A DNA stretch of 64,000 nucleotides from Hyaloperonospora brassicae (Eukaryota > Oomycota > Peronosporomycetes > Peronosporales > Peronosporaceae), in assembly GCA_947650285.1 (NCBI GenBank), contig CANTFL010001466.1, positions 239,267 through 303,266 on the forward strand, written 5' to 3'. The translations under genes and the position numbers were made by a program. Positions 10,856 through 25,061 of the stretch are shown here, in pieces (within the stretch, counting starts at the first letter, position 1; every line of letters starts with the position of its first letter). Below the pieces are notes generated by a model that saw only the letters and a list, made by a program, of their open reading frames with translations, was not told where the DNA came from and did no database searches.

Positions 10856-13800
10856 GTATTGCCCCTTTATAGTCATACGGCTCGTCACGCTCCGATTGAA
10901 ACGCTCCGTTCTTATATATTAGGACGTAGTGGGGTAAATACTTGTCGAGTTTACTCCCTTTTTTACTTCATGTATTTTTGATCAATTCAGCTTTAAAACG
11001 TACAACCGAAGAGGGATCTGATGTCTAATAATTACAAAAAACAGTTTCAAATTTGACTTTTTTTGAGAAACCCATAGTCTACGAAAATGATTTAGCATCT
11101 AATGATACCAGATCTAGTGGAACATACGCGCCTTTTATTGATTTTAGAGATCTTCATTTGATAGTTAGCTTGCCTACATCATCTTTTAGACTTTGATTAG
11201 GGGACGGAGTCTGCAGATTGCGCATAATGTATCATAGAGATATTATGGTTGCTGTGCCCATTTAGCCACAAGATTGGTCTCGAAAGATTGATATATAAAT
11301 GCAGTTATACCTCTCGCACCTAGCAACGCTTCGTGCGTATCCATCATAAAGCCAAATTTTGAAAATTCGGTGATTCAGATTCTCCTTCTCAGATAATCGA
11401 ACGCGGTGCGTGCTGTCGTCAAAAGGCGTCACCAGGTATAAACATGTGTATATTATATTGGGAGTTTTTTTTATCTGAACACGACGGAAAGCAAAAAGAT
11501 TCAGGCAGCTTATAAAAGTCTTCTAATAGGGTAAAAGATGCAACGCGTTCCTTTCTTTGGGTAGCTTACGATGTTTAATTATAATAAGAATATATTTCTA
11601 TTAGCCTTCGTTAATTTGTATCAATGAAAATTTTAAAGCTGGGCCGTCTTGGGCCCCTTCGAAGCGATTTTGTGCCTTTAGAATCGCATCAATGTAAATT
11701 TGGGTGACTAGTTATAGCTGACTGGCCTCCACGCTCGATATGTATTCCATCTCGGGATTATCTAAGATGTGGGCGTAAATTGCGCCCGAGGTGATAATGC
11801 GTGCGCTTTTATTTACATATCTCTCTATGTTTCAAATGCGCTGCTGCAACAAACGGATAAAAAGTCGGAGTTGAAAGACAAGAGGTATGAGTCATATATT
11901 CTATATATTCAGGCTTCACTAATTTTCGTTGTATTTAATCTACCTAAAGCTTACTAATCATTTCCTTGCAACACCGCATAAAAAAAATTGTTTTGCATAG
12001 CACGTGTGTCGAAAAGTTATCGAGTTATCAAAACATGGAGGAACGGATCGCGCTCAGGCTTATCCAAATTGATAATTTGTCGTGGGGATAATTAATCTCA
12101 TCCTGTCGCATCTTTTAATAATATGTGTAAGAAGAGTGACAAAAACTGCCTTTATATCTTGAGGGGAGGTGTGATGTGAATGAACGAGTTGGAGAGACCT
12201 GCGATATGCGTGTGGAACATACTCACGTAGATGTACGACCGATAAAAAGGATATAGATGTGACATATCTAGTACAAACATACTTCGTGATCACAATCTAC
12301 CGCGAGATGACGAGATCATGCTTAATTTAGCTGACAATTTTTGTGCCTGAAGAAATTATAAATATTGCGGTCCGCTACAAAAATTGGCGTCGATTGCACG
12401 ATCTGTGGTCAGCTTATTATGTAACGTCGAGTTCATGTTTGCTTATAGCAGTCTAAATTTATTAAGCATCATGATCCGCGCAAGTCAACCGTGGTCAGCG
12501 ATCCGTGGCCTACAATTGATGATCCATGGTTCTTACTTGGATAATCGCAATTTGCTATCCCAGCTGTGATGAACGATATTGCGGTGGAGATGATGGTTTG
12601 CATCATTTATACTCTGTTTGTAGTGACTAAACTTCGTGATCCGGAATCGAGAGCAAGAAAGCGACGAATTTGTTGGAATGTAACACACATCACGATCCAC
12701 AATCTGCGGTATGAGAAAAACTGTGGGGGACCATATCGTAGAAGAGGGTGATATTCGAGGATACACGATGCAGCAGAAGATTTGAAATAAAGGGTAGACA
12801 TATTGTATTTGTTTTCTGGGCTGAACAATTACTAAGTTTCAGTAACTTCCACCGCACGAAAGGCTTGGCTGTCTCTTATGACAATAAATCATTTGACTTT
12901 CCGACAATGTAGGAGCCCACAAGTCTCAAGAGATTTATTCCTCTCAATTACGGGGGTTTCGTTGGCGCTTAACGCGCGGCACTTTTCTTTTACAGAGACG
13001 AAGTTTAGACTCTTAATGTTGCATGGATTCACTCGTTCCAGTCATAGCAACTCCTGGATAATCTAGCCAGCAATTTTTCATCGAATGGATTTACGCGCTT
13101 GGTGAAATAATATAGAGATTTATCATTAATTATTCAATGCAAACTACACGAAAACTTTCCCGGCAGAGTGAGAACATATATTGGCCTCCCGAGATTCAAT
13201 GCAAAATACCACGAGTTTTACAATCGAAGCATGCTTCTACATGGTAGCTAAGAATTTGTATAGATTTTAAATTGATGATTCATAGCAGAGCACGATAGTC
13301 TTCAACTTGATTTTATTTAACATGTCGACATGTTGTACGGAATGGAGTGTTGGTCTTTTGACGATTTAAAAGCCGCTAACCGTAATTAAGCAATGCCTCT
13401 GGTTGGTTTGGCCGTCTTTGAAGAACTCTCACAACTAACTTTTAACAGATTTCGGACGCAATATCATAACAAAGACCAGTAGGAAATATTGCGAGTGGTT
13501 CAAGCTTTCCAAAGGTCAAGAGAATGGATCATCTACACATCAGACCATGCGATCTTGTCGAGATCGAATTTACTTATTCAGAGCATCCTACAGGTACAAT
13601 CGTCGCGGAAAGGTGTTCAATGAATGCGCTAACCCCTAAACCGGCACGTATATTTCTCCTTTTAATATGATCTCACTTTAAAGTGATTTACCCGCCCTAA
13701 TTAATAGTACAAAAGTTGAGGAAGGAGAAATCATGGAAGAGGAGTACCCCTCCGATAATTGGTCACCTGGGAACCATTGAAGGGTTGTGATCGCAAGAAA

Positions 13801-16800
13801 TTTGTAATCATCGCTCAACCATAATTTCTTTGTACCCCAATTACTGTCATTTCTCCTTGTCTGCCCAAAATTTGGCCTGGTGAAAATGTGAATCATTATC
13901 ATCTTCACAATGTTTTGTGTAGCTTACGCAACAACTTGTTGAAAGTAGCGACTCGCGTTCCTCAAACAATGTCGAAGTATACTCGTTTTACTTAGTCAAA
14001 AGCTCCCTATCTGCTTGGGTTTTGCTCTGAGATTGTATTACACATTTATTAACGTATTGCGTCCTCGGATGATGGAACTCGGGCATAATCCGTGTCGGCG
14101 TCTCTCCGCATAGTAATTTCAATGGCTCTTGATCTTGTTCACCTTATAAGCGTCAAGCTTTCGAATATCTTATGCCTCATTTCGTCCAAGATGTTTCAGC
14201 AGGTCCTATGTATATGTAAATGAAATTTATATAGATACTATATGGGCCCAACGATACTGGTGACTAGAAGTAGCTCCGCGGCCATTAAAAATTGTCTTAT
14301 AAATTTTACGTATTCATAGATACCGTGTGCTAGATCTTCAAGAGATGATGAGGGTTCTTCGTCTCCCTATTCGCATGCGATATGGATGTTTTTGTGACGT
14401 TCAATACCTCGAGCGCATTTAGAGGTGTAGGATGCTTTCGATCGTGTCATACTCCACTGCCCTTGCTAAGGTAGGTTCATACCTAACTATAAACATATGC
14501 TCGCTCTCCAACCACTAAATAGGCGATAAATTGCTCAATACTTTTATCATAGTCATCCGTAGTATTTTTAAATCATATTGTTCGAATGACATTAAACACC
14601 TTTATCATAGCGTATGCCTTAAATACTGTTCAATGGAAGAGCTTCGAGCGCGTCGTCCAGTACTATACCCCTTCTCTTACGTCATTCTCTTTTTTCGGCC
14701 ATTATTTTGTCAGTGCTTTCACGGAATTTGGAATTTTAATTCGCTTCTGTCCAGCTGTACTACCCTCTCCTGTAAGAATAACAACCATTATTCGCGTAAC
14801 ATCGTCGTTCAATATCCATCGCGCTCTCAGCTTCCTACTTGCTTTGATTTGCTTAAGTTGTGCTGACTTATCCATAAAAGTAGATATATCCACGAAATAT
14901 TTTAAATACGACATCCTCTCGATATTCTGCACATACCGAGTCACTCTTACGACCCTTCCGCATTTAAGTGGACGCGGTATATTTATACGATTCGATTTCC
15001 CTTACAATGTGATTAAATTTAGCGTACTTTCTTTTTGATTTAGTTTGGCGTCTCTGCGCACAGAGCATGAAAAACGAGAACGGATATCACGCCTAGCTAT
15101 AAAATAAAGGATCATCACCAGCTGTGTCGACTTCAGTAAAAAATGGTTCTACTTTGCTTTTGTTAAACAGAAACATGTGGCACCTTTGTTCGCATCAGAC
15201 ACATATATATTGACAAGTGGTGTATCAAGGATCACAATACATCAAGTTCATTAAGTATTGTATGATATATACTCATCTTTAATAGTCCATTATCTTAGCA
15301 CTCTTTATCGTGTTGAATACCCGTCTCTTTCCGGAATTATCGTACATGGCAATATGAGATTTCTTTTCGTGTTGAATAATAAAGCAATTAATAAACCAAC
15401 GCACGAAGGACCTATATAAGTACTTGGGATTCCATGCTAGTATAATGCCTCCTCACCGTCAAGAGCAACCCAAAATGCTGCAACTTTTATGCCATCAATC
15501 AGGTGGACCTTGTAGCTAATTCTCGATTATTCCCGAGGCTTAATCGCATTTACACATCGTAGCCAACCAAACTGTCAATTCAGACAATTATAATGTTTAA
15601 CTTTCGTATCTTGACTGCTTTTTTATCATATTTCTATTCTTCCTGTACGCACACTAAACTACTTTTTAGTAATGTCTCCACAAGTCTTACCATAGCATTC
15701 GGATCTTAATGTATTTTTTTTATCTTACTAAAGTAAGCAATCGCCGTCCAAAGGGCATTACCCATCATTCCTCTGCGTCATCCACAACATTGATATCATT
15801 TTTTAGAACATGCTGAGCTTATAATATCACCCGCCTTTTGTTTGCCGTATACTTACTAGCGCACAATTGATACCTTATGTGCTGTTCCGACGTCAAGGCA
15901 TACGAATAACGTTTAATCTGACAAATAAGCGCTTGTTAAATATTATTTGAGACCGAAACCGTTCGCTACAACAAACCAAATGCAATGCCATTTGTCATCT
16001 TCGTATATATTGATATATAATCATGTCACTTTCGTCAGCTCTTCTGAAACATGTGTAAAATGAGTGAGCTCAGCAGTTTTTGATACTCGACGCTCTCCTT
16101 TTTTAAGGATATGCATTCGCGACTGTACTTTCTGCAATCCTTCGGCACGTAATTATCGTTTACCAGTAAACGAATCAGAACTAAATCTAGGTGACTGGCA
16201 AATATGTCACCCAACTCCAGCAAGATATTATATAAATTTCCATATAGGTTCTTACATGCTCAATGCGCGGCTTCCATATAAAAACCTTTGCTTATCAAAA
16301 TTTTGTACCTTAAGATTTTTTTTAGGTCGTTTTGTACCGTTCACAACTTGCCACATCGATATTTTCGACTTCTGGCCAGATCGTTACTTGTACGAAGCAA
16401 GCTAGGGACTAGATTCTTCCTAGAGTTATCGTGAAAATTTATAAGTTACGTTGAGTAACAAAGTTTACAACTCTGCCCCATTTAATATTCATACCGAAAT
16501 ACGCTGACTCCCACCATGTTTATATAATATATCATGGATGGTTCAAAGCACAAACTTCGTTGTTCACCATAAACGTCCTTCTCCATTGCAAGTATCGCTG
16601 ACTGATTTGAGGCGACAGTCGGTTTATAACATATATTCTAAAAATTGTTTTTTCCGTTAGTATCTTTATGCACAAAGCTTAACTGTTGTTGGCGTCCATC
16701 TCGTGCAAATTCAAATAAATGACGTGCATCAGCTTCTGCTGCTCCTACTATCGATTGTTCTTTCTTCTCGATGACACTTGTAGCTGCATAATTATTTGAC

Positions 16801-17471
16801 TGCAGTTCTCAGACTTCAAATATATATAACTATAGTCATAAGAGCTTCCTCGCCCTCTGAGCAATCCAATTTTTCGTATACAATTAGCTTTATGATTTAG
16901 CTCTCGCTTCGAACGCCTTAATTGTTGGTTGCTTTTATATCAATGAATGTACCTCTGCTTAGCGTTGGCTCTGGTACAATTATACTCGAAAGCCCTAGAT
17001 TACGTAGACATGCTGCTACGGGTAATGCGCCTAAGTTATTTACATATAGCAGCTTTAACGAAGCACTGGTCGCTACGTACTTTGGAAAGTACGGATTAAA
17101 AAAATTCGAATACTATTAATAGTTCGCATTTCAATTAATACGTATAAATTTAAAGAGGGAGGCAAACTGCAAAGATGGAAGAGCTTAGAAGTGGTAAAAG
17201 GAAATTTGCATTCAATTATATAACGGCCTAAGATCTCTTCTTCCATCAAGCCCTAGTTAAAGTATACATGTATACGAGAACGTATATTGTGACTTCTACT
17301 CACGACCCATTGGGCAAGTCGAGCATCCATTTGTGATATGGTGTAATGGAAAAGATTAACCAATAATCAGAACTTTCGATCGACGCAAGAACATCACTGC
17401 GTCTGTGATATTCTAGGAGGATCATTCAACATAAAATTATAAGCACTTATTTTTTTCCAAATGCAATAGCA

Positions 17472-17500
17472 TGTTACGGGGTCAACCCGTTTCAATAGCT
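17472..17500 (+). repeat. Possible LTR 5' end of a diverged element
   Basis: TGTTACGGGGTCAACCCGTT has the same layout (TGTWACGGG, 4-nt loop, CCCGTT) as the 5' ends of the LTRs at 22936 and 52502. The following bases do not match those LTRs and no 3' end was found. Confidence 0.3.
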
Positions 17501-20500
17501 AGAGTTAATGAAGCATTGCGTGTGCATTTTAAAGGTTCTGAGCATCAACTATGCAACCCTGCTGTCAAAAAAAGGTGTAGCCGGGTCAAGGCAGTAATCT
17601 GAAGAAGTGAAGGCGCGACGCCAAGAGCTCTTTTACCATTTGCTTTTACACCCATTTACTAATTGAAAACGAATGGTAGCTGATCTATTACATTGGTTAT
17701 GCTTTGAGCGGCTCCTATAAATATATATGGACTATACATGCAATCAACGGAATCGTAAATAATTCTGGTACATATACGAAAGTCCTTTCTGCTGGATATT
17801 TTGAAATACCATTGTTAATTTTTTGACGGCCAGTCCTTCTGACACCGATGTTTGCATTACGTGGCGCTCTCAGTTCAGTATTGATAGTGGTCTGTCTTTC
17901 CAAAACTTGCAAACTGAGGCTTCTGTACCGTGATTATTCATGTATAACCACTTACGGGTCATGTGTGTATATCTTTCATGTCAGAATTAGGTCAAGCTTT
18001 TTTTGCCTACCGGCACAGCCATATTTTCGATTGAATTAAGTTTCTACATATACATCCCTTTTTGTCATCGCAACGTTACTGCTATCAGATTAGTCGTTCT
18101 ATCTTACCGCAAAACACCGGTCCTTTATTTTACCATACAAACGTCATATGACACTGTCATGATAGCTCATACGTACGGCGTGATTATCAACATCAACGAA
18201 GCAAATAGTGAAGTGAAAAATCTTATGGCAAAGGTGGTACCACAACGCCATTATGGACTACTTTGCAATCTTCTCGAAATAAATGGCGCGTAATTTTTCA
18301 GTAGTACATGGTATGGGAACTCGGAAAGGGACGTACTGTATCATGGGCCGACCTCATGGCAAGATCTACATTGAAATGGTTGATTTGATAAATCCTTAAT
18401 CATACAAGAGCATATAGACATCATCATATTGATGAAGCACGAACAAAGGAAGTAAGGGGTAGAGATTTGTAATCGTATTTACCAAAGGCTATAATACATG
18501 ATTGCTTAGTGACACAAAATCCGGCTAGAAGGGCAAGTAGCCCCGTAAACAGCGAGAAGGAAATAAAGAATATGTATGCGAGCTATTATTTCCGATGTAT
18601 CTACATGCCGATGGGGAATGGACTTGGCACCAAAGGTGCGGTATTGATCGGTAGATAGGTGATCTTTTATCTGTTAAAAATGGCAGAGGAAGCTCGTCGT
18701 GTTGGGGTTTAGTACAAGTAGCAGCGCGCATTTGAATAATGATGCAACTGTGACATGTGACATAATAAGATCGGAAATAGAGTATTAGGTGCTTTGGACG
18801 TAGAGGCATACCTGATGTAAACAGAGTATTGTTCAATCTAAACTTACGCAAAAAAGATACCATGTCATGCTAGCCATATGGCTATATAAAAACAAAAAAG
18901 ATGGTGACCGATTCCCGCAATAGTTCATGATGTCGATATATATGGCGACGAAGTTGAAATCTATTTATGTGAAGTGATTGGAATGCTTGACAATCGAGAT
19001 AGATCACTGTTTTGACACGCTCTTGTTGGTACAATGAATAAAAAAATACAAAACCCGTGCGTTCGGACGTGATGAGTGCAGTACAATAACTCGTTTTATT
19101 ATGTCAAAACGTCAATTTCGTTTTACATAATCTTTTTTGTAATGATGTTCAATCTGGCTTTGTTCGCTACTTTGGTACTGATTTGAAATCGAAGATATAT
19201 GGGCTCACGGTGTACCTAATACATGAATGTACCTGTTAAGTAAGCATTCCTACTATATTTTAGCTCAGCTTCTTCGAGGTATCATTGCACAGATATAAGA
19301 TTGAAACTATTATGTGCGAAACATTTTCGTCATTGTAAAAGTTTCGACGCCGTCGTCCCTGCAAAAAAGTGTTGATGTAGATCATGCATCGCTTGATAAA
19401 ATTAAACTCGGCAAGTATTGCCCTTCGCATTATATATTCGTGCTATTAAAACATTTGAATTGTTCGTTATCTGAAGCGCTATTCTGTTCCTTACACCACA
19501 CATCGTATTCCAGATGTAATTTTGGGATTTTGAAACTCCATTGAGTGGTCTGTATAGAGGACCGATATGATATACTTCAGACAACTATACTGCATACGAA
19601 AACGAATGTGGTAGTGGCATCAAATGCATAAAATTATCCGACAAGGTAAAACGGTATTCTGTTTTTTTGTTTTTCAAGCACAAATTATGATAGTAATTAG
19701 AAACATTGTTGATATATTCAGTTCCTTATATCGTGTTTGTGGTAGACGCCGGACTGACAGTATTTCATTTATGATAATTTATGTAGTAGTCTCCCATATA
19801 TTGTACCAGTTCGGTACCTATTATCATCGTTGCTAGGCCTATACATAAGATGGCTTTGCTCGTACCCGGAATATATTCTAATACATTTTTACCTTTACAA
19901 ATTGTCAATAATGGTAGTGTATTTCGGAAGTACAAAGTCATATAACTATCGAAAGTAACTATGGCTTGTATCACTGTTGTTATCCGACCGTGATACCACT
20001 AATAACTGTAGAGATCACAAAGAAGGGCTAACTGAGATTTTAGCATACTTACATGTGCTATGGAAACAGTTAAGTCAAGTACGATCAGCATAATAATAAG
20101 TAATGTGAAGATACTCAATACACTTTACTTTTTTAGTCAACAACTCGTTATCGCATATTGGATTGCGCTTCCTCTAGAATTCATTATGCGCGCAGAGTTT
20201 CTGTGCACCTGTCGGCACTGTAGCTAATGATAACACCTTTTTTCTGTGTAAGTGTTGGGCGGCCCGTCATGTTGCCCTTTCACCCCAAATTAGATCCTTT
20301 AGTCGCGTGCACAATCACTATCGATTCGGTTATCTTAAATTCGGTAATAAAAACTGTGTGTTTTTGCTTAAGCAAAATATATACATTTATAATTCTACTT
20401 TTGCTCCACTTTTATATACGCAGATACCAAGGGTGACTATTTTTGAACCCAGTGATGAGTTGCAGGCGTAAGCTATGCTCTACGCCGTTCAATTTAAAAC

Positions 20501-22713
20501 GTTTACTAGCTAAAAAGATCTGGCGCTAGTCAAAGCTTTACTTGTTCGTCGCCGACGCTTGTTTCTTCATAAAAACGATACAAAAGGGTACTGCCTACCC
20601 AATCTTCGACGCTTTTATGCATTAAAAGCCGGCATTGTATATCATCTTTGAAATATACTTGGTGATGTGTAACGTATAGCATCTCAAAATCTTTGGCATC
20701 AATTATAATGATGTAACTTGTTGGAAAACCTTAGAACTTTACTAAATTAATTAGACGCTTCTTCTAGGTTCCTTTAGGATTCGCTAATGTTCTCATACTA
20801 TAGCATACAAAGCTGACGGCTGGTTATTTAAATTATCCTTTTGCCCGCGTCAAAGTACGCCTGAACTTTTGGTTTCAAGGCATTTTCGCACGAAAAGCAG
20901 TGATCAGAATTAACGATAGTGAAAGCGCTTTAATAACTATGGTAGATAGCCATTTTCTGATGGTGTGAAAATATGATGTCGAGCTGTAAGAATGTTATGT
21001 TTGTATTCCTCGCCAAACTTTTTTTTACAATTATCACCTGATGCTAATACAATATTGACACCAAAAGATGTTTGGCTACCTCTGTTGTGCGAGTCTTTTT
21101 TGTAAATGATTGATAAGGACGCTGCTTGCGATGTCAACATCACAAAATACAGGCCATTTGTTGATCACACATATTTCGGAAAACTAACTCAATAGTAAGA
21201 ACCATATTTTTTGGCGTCCTCTTTGCTGTGTGGGATTATATATCGCACCCATTTAATCGAAAAGTAGACGTCAACTTGCCTCATCTTCTTCCTGTCGACA
21301 ATACGTGTATAGGTGTCGTATCACCATTGCAATTTACACTGTTTTACAGCGGCGTCGGCACGATCTCTTGTATTGGTATCAGCACATTCTCGTAATACCG
21401 CATTGCTAAAAAAATTAAAGTAATACTTTGTCTTAAAACCACATAAATGATTGATCTCTCGTGCTTTGTACCGCTATGATGAGGCAAGTCAGCTTTCAAT
21501 TTAGTCCCTTCACATTTTTACAATCCCCCATTTAATACCTGAGCATTACGCACATTAGCGACTCTCGGACAACTCTGTCCAACCTTTTTTCAGATTTTCG
21601 CCCGAGCGCCTTCAATCCTATGTCTACTGCAATAAATAAATAGCCCCCATAGTAAAGTTTGATAGAATGACGACCGCATCCTTAAGGTATCGTTGCAAGC
21701 GATAAACATAATTTGAGCTGATATGTGTACCGATATTTCAGCATTTCATCTCAACAGTCAATTTTATCTGCCACCAATTATTTGTAGCCACATTAAACAA
21801 AGAGTAGCTACTGACGAAAGGTATAGCAGACGATACCAGCTCGAACATTATCGAAGAAGGAGTCGCTACATGCCCGAAACGCAAGTTGTATTTAGCATTC
21901 CAGGCTAAACATTTTTGTATATAAATTTATATTGAGCCCTTTTGTTTATCTCTATACCGACAGACAGTCAATTTCCTCTCCTAAATTGATAAGTGGTCGA
22001 TGAGTTTGCATGCAGCGACCTTCGTGCTTACCGGTGCTGCCAAGCTGTATATACTTGAGGAATTACAAAATGCTAAATTATAAACAGGTTGCGACATTGT
22101 GACAAACTGATGGACTGCAATTACGGCAGGCGTGTGTGATGGCAAATCGCGTGCCTCCTGTATCGTAGTTAAAATTGGAATGATAATGATTGGCGAGATG
22201 CGGATGGGGAAGGAGTTTGCGATCGATGCTGGGATGTGAGGTAAGAATGTGAGTATGAGAATGAGAATCCGAGTTTAGTTGTAGATGCAACAGTTCCAGA
22301 AAAGAAAATGGATGCCATGACGATACCGGCGATCTGCTGTCTAATGATCGTTTTCGCGGAATACGACACAGACCGTGACGACCTAAGTTGTTAAATGTTC
22401 GTACATGGATGAAGGGTATGGTAGTAAAGTAATCCGTCATACGATGAATATCAGACGCAGAGGTGTGGGATGCGACAGAGTGTTGGGTCAAAGAAGATGT
22501 TGAACGACGAAAGTTTATGATAGCGAAATCCGCGTAGATCCCTAGCGATTGCGAAGACGAATCGAGAAGTTTATTAATAACACAAAATATAAGTCGACAA
22601 CCCATGTAACGGGGGGCCTTTACCGACTTGCGCCAAAAGGGTGTGACGAAGCGCTCTTTACTAAGTCGTAAATATAACTCTGTTTATATGTGTATTCGTT
22701 ATAATTCGCACAA

Positions 22714-22732
22714 AGTGCGAATATGCTTCCTA
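22714..22732. repeat. Perfect short hairpin
   Basis: ATTCGCAC, a three-base loop AAA, then GTGCGAAT: a perfect 8-bp stem in an AT-rich region between a possible LTR start at 22604 and the solo LTR at 22936. Function unknown. Confidence 0.4.
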
Positions 22733-22935
22733 GCTCATGGAAACCACTCAAATATAGACCTATTTATATTTGGCTAATTATTAAGTCTGGCACCCCAATA
22801 GTCAACCAATGATAAATTAACGCGTAGTATCCGCTATCCGGATATTGTTTATACCTAATTATATGTAAATATGAAGTAAACCTGTAACTACTTAACATAA
22901 TGGATTGCCTAATAGCAGTTTATTTGCGTGTAAAG

Positions 22936-23380
22936 TGTAACGGGCTACCCCGTTCCATAAAAATTGATACTTTCGTTTTATATTTGGAACATTATCTATT
23001 TTTGATTATGTTCAATCAACATCACTCGAGAAGATTGATGTTGTCGGAATATTACCTCCAAGGATAATATCCGTGGGGACTCCACTTCTTGGTTGATGTA
23101 CACGGTACATCAACCAATTTCACCACCAATCGCTGCTGGACGAATGCAATGGGTGGTGAACAAGAGACCCACATGAGAGATGGTAGTTTAAAATAGTTAG
23201 ATTGAGACGAAAGATGATTTACGAAGAAACTTAACTATATGAAATAACAGTTCTACTTTTCGCTCAGACAGAGCTTTCGGGTTCTGTTTGCTTTGGTTGC
23301 GCTTCCTCACGCCACGTGTACGTGACGTCGGGTGCACGCTACCTTGTGTTAAATTGACACAAGGGGAGCGGCCCGTTACA
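22936..23380 (+). mobile_element. Solo LTR, family A, forward orientation
   Basis: A 445-bp element beginning TGTAACGGGCTACCCCGTT and ending GCGGCCCGTTACA, so both ends have the TG..CA form of LTRs. It is flanked by taaag on the left and taaat on the right, a 4/5 match to a 5-bp target duplication. It contains the family core CAATGGGTGGTGA (near 23150) and an internal AT hairpin near 23047. No internal coding region or second LTR is present, so recombination between LTRs probably deleted the body of the element. Confidence 0.8.
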
Positions 23381-24624
23381 TAAATCCTCACTACAATTCG
23401 TGTACGAATGACCACGAACTTGACGCATTTATAAAGAGGCGGGTGGCACTTTGATTTTGATCACCACTTTCTACATGTTCATTCATTATATCCTAAGTAT
23501 CTTGAGCGAACGGCGCACGGACTGCCAAAATCTTACCCTGAACCGTGGGCTGCATGTAAAGTTTACGCAAATTATAGCATCGAGCGCGAATAGTAAGAAT
23601 TGTACACATATTCTGCTTAGTCCGAATCCCAAATAACAATATGATGTACCAGTTTGCTGAGCCGATGGATATAAATAATAGCTAGTTTTGTGAGGTCGTC
23701 TTACGTCGCCGAAGATAGAGTTCAATGTAAACGCCACTACTATGCATCTACCCATTAAAGATAATCTGACGCAGTAAATGAAGGATAGGGTACTCTGTTT
23801 TACCTTCTAATTATGACTTATGTGCGCACGATCCTATATACTGGCAGGATCATAAGGAGGCGCTGGGCATTACACTATAACGGCCTCAATCTACGCTGAA
23901 TAATGTATCTTTCTGATAGAAGAATTATCTTCTTGACATTCATTTATCATAATGACGCATTTCATTGTGAATAGAAACCACTACACATTGTCGACGACAA
24001 AAGCTCTATATAATTTGACAGCATTATTTCTGTGTCGTGTGATCCGCATGGCTACATTCACTTCGATGTAGACGTCGCCGACGTAGGCACGAGATTCGCT
24101 TAAATCGATTGCAACACTTTATGGCTGCTAGCACGGCAGCTAAAAGCTCGATACCGATTCTTATTAGTGTATGAAGTAAAAAAAGTGTCCCATTGTAAGT
24201 TCGCATGTGACACATATTGCACAGCTCAAGTCGCTTTGTGTTTGCGTTCGGGATGTTCCTATAGCATGCCGGCAACGTAAAGTTGGATCGTATACAGTGG
24301 GATCCAGCTCATTGGGATCGTAGGTCTCAGTTATCCAGCCGAGATGGCCAGACCAGCTGCTTACGGATCGTGGGTAGAAAAGTGCGTCTGGTCATACGCG
24401 CCATGTACATCTCGCAGGCTATGACACCGTCTTATCGCACTGTTTGAACATTCGTATTTGCTTCACCCTGTACAATACACCAAAATGAACTTTCATCCAT
24501 TGACCTCCGTGAGGTCTGACATCTGCAGCAAAGTGTACTATCGTTACAGCCCCTCTTCCTCATCTAACATTTTCGTGTTGAATGGAGCGTCCGCGGTCAT
24601 TTGACAGACCACGAGGAGCTACCA
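23381..24624. other. AT-rich intergenic stretch, nothing recognised
   Basis: Sequence between two LTRs with no open frame above about 90 codons and no recognised motif. It is probably part of the same decayed repeat landscape. Confidence 0.5.
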
Positions 24625-25061
24625 TGTAAAACGGGACACTTTCCGCTTGTACTAACACAGTTGAAGCAACCTACCCTGACACACCGTAGGCATTTACCTC
24701 GAATCCTCACGTACACTGTACGTGCAGAGGAAGACTTGATCTCCCAACGAACACGTTGAGTAAAAGGGAATGTAGAACAGTATTGAATGTAGTCTAAGTA
24801 CCCTTATAAAACCTCTCTTGATCTGAATTTAGCTATATGAAAGTACAACGGTCAAATGTACTCACCACCTATTGCGCACGTCTAGCAGCGATGGTGCTTT
24901 AGCTGGTTGACATGATGACATATATTGCCAACAAGTGAAGCGGTGCTGAATATTACCTCCGAAGGTAATATTTCTTCAGCATTTACTCGATAAGGTGAAT
25001 ATTGGAGGATATCATCAAGTCCGATATTTATTTACGTTGACCAAATGCGGTGTCAATTACA
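24625..25061 (-). mobile_element. Solo LTR, family A, reverse orientation
   Basis: About 437 bp, starting TGTAAAACGGG and ending AATTACA. It shares the core CACCTATTGCGCACGTCTAG (near 24868), the block CGAACACGTT (near 24750, also in the copy near 50962), and the AT hairpin AATATTACCT/AGGTAATATT with a short loop (near 24950). The flanking pentamers do not match, so the duplication has decayed or the ends are off by a few bases. Confidence 0.65.

Larger units (their letters stand above)
10856..22935. other. AT-rich, gene-free 12-kb stretch
   Basis: The base composition becomes clearly AT-rich (many TATATA, AATAAT and poly-T runs) and stop codons are dense on both strands; no frame exceeds about 175 codons. 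I recognise no conserved protein motif, RNA gene or ordered repeat. A few short GC-richer islands (for example 14100-14160 and 15420-15560) may be remains of transposon coding sequence. It is best explained as long-decayed retrotransposon sequence, which is inference. Confidence 0.55.

Noticed and set aside
14531..15038. Overlapping frames of 111 and 150 codons
   Set aside because: Hydrophobic composition reflects AT-rich DNA; no family and two overlapping frames.
22078..22605. 175-codon minus frame in AT-rich DNA
   Set aside because: His/Ser-rich without recognised motif; isolated, and its start borders a possible LTR end.
22604..22620. TGTAACGGGGGGCC as the start of another LTR
   Set aside because: Lacks the CCCGTT arm and no matching 3' end was found before the LTR at 22936.
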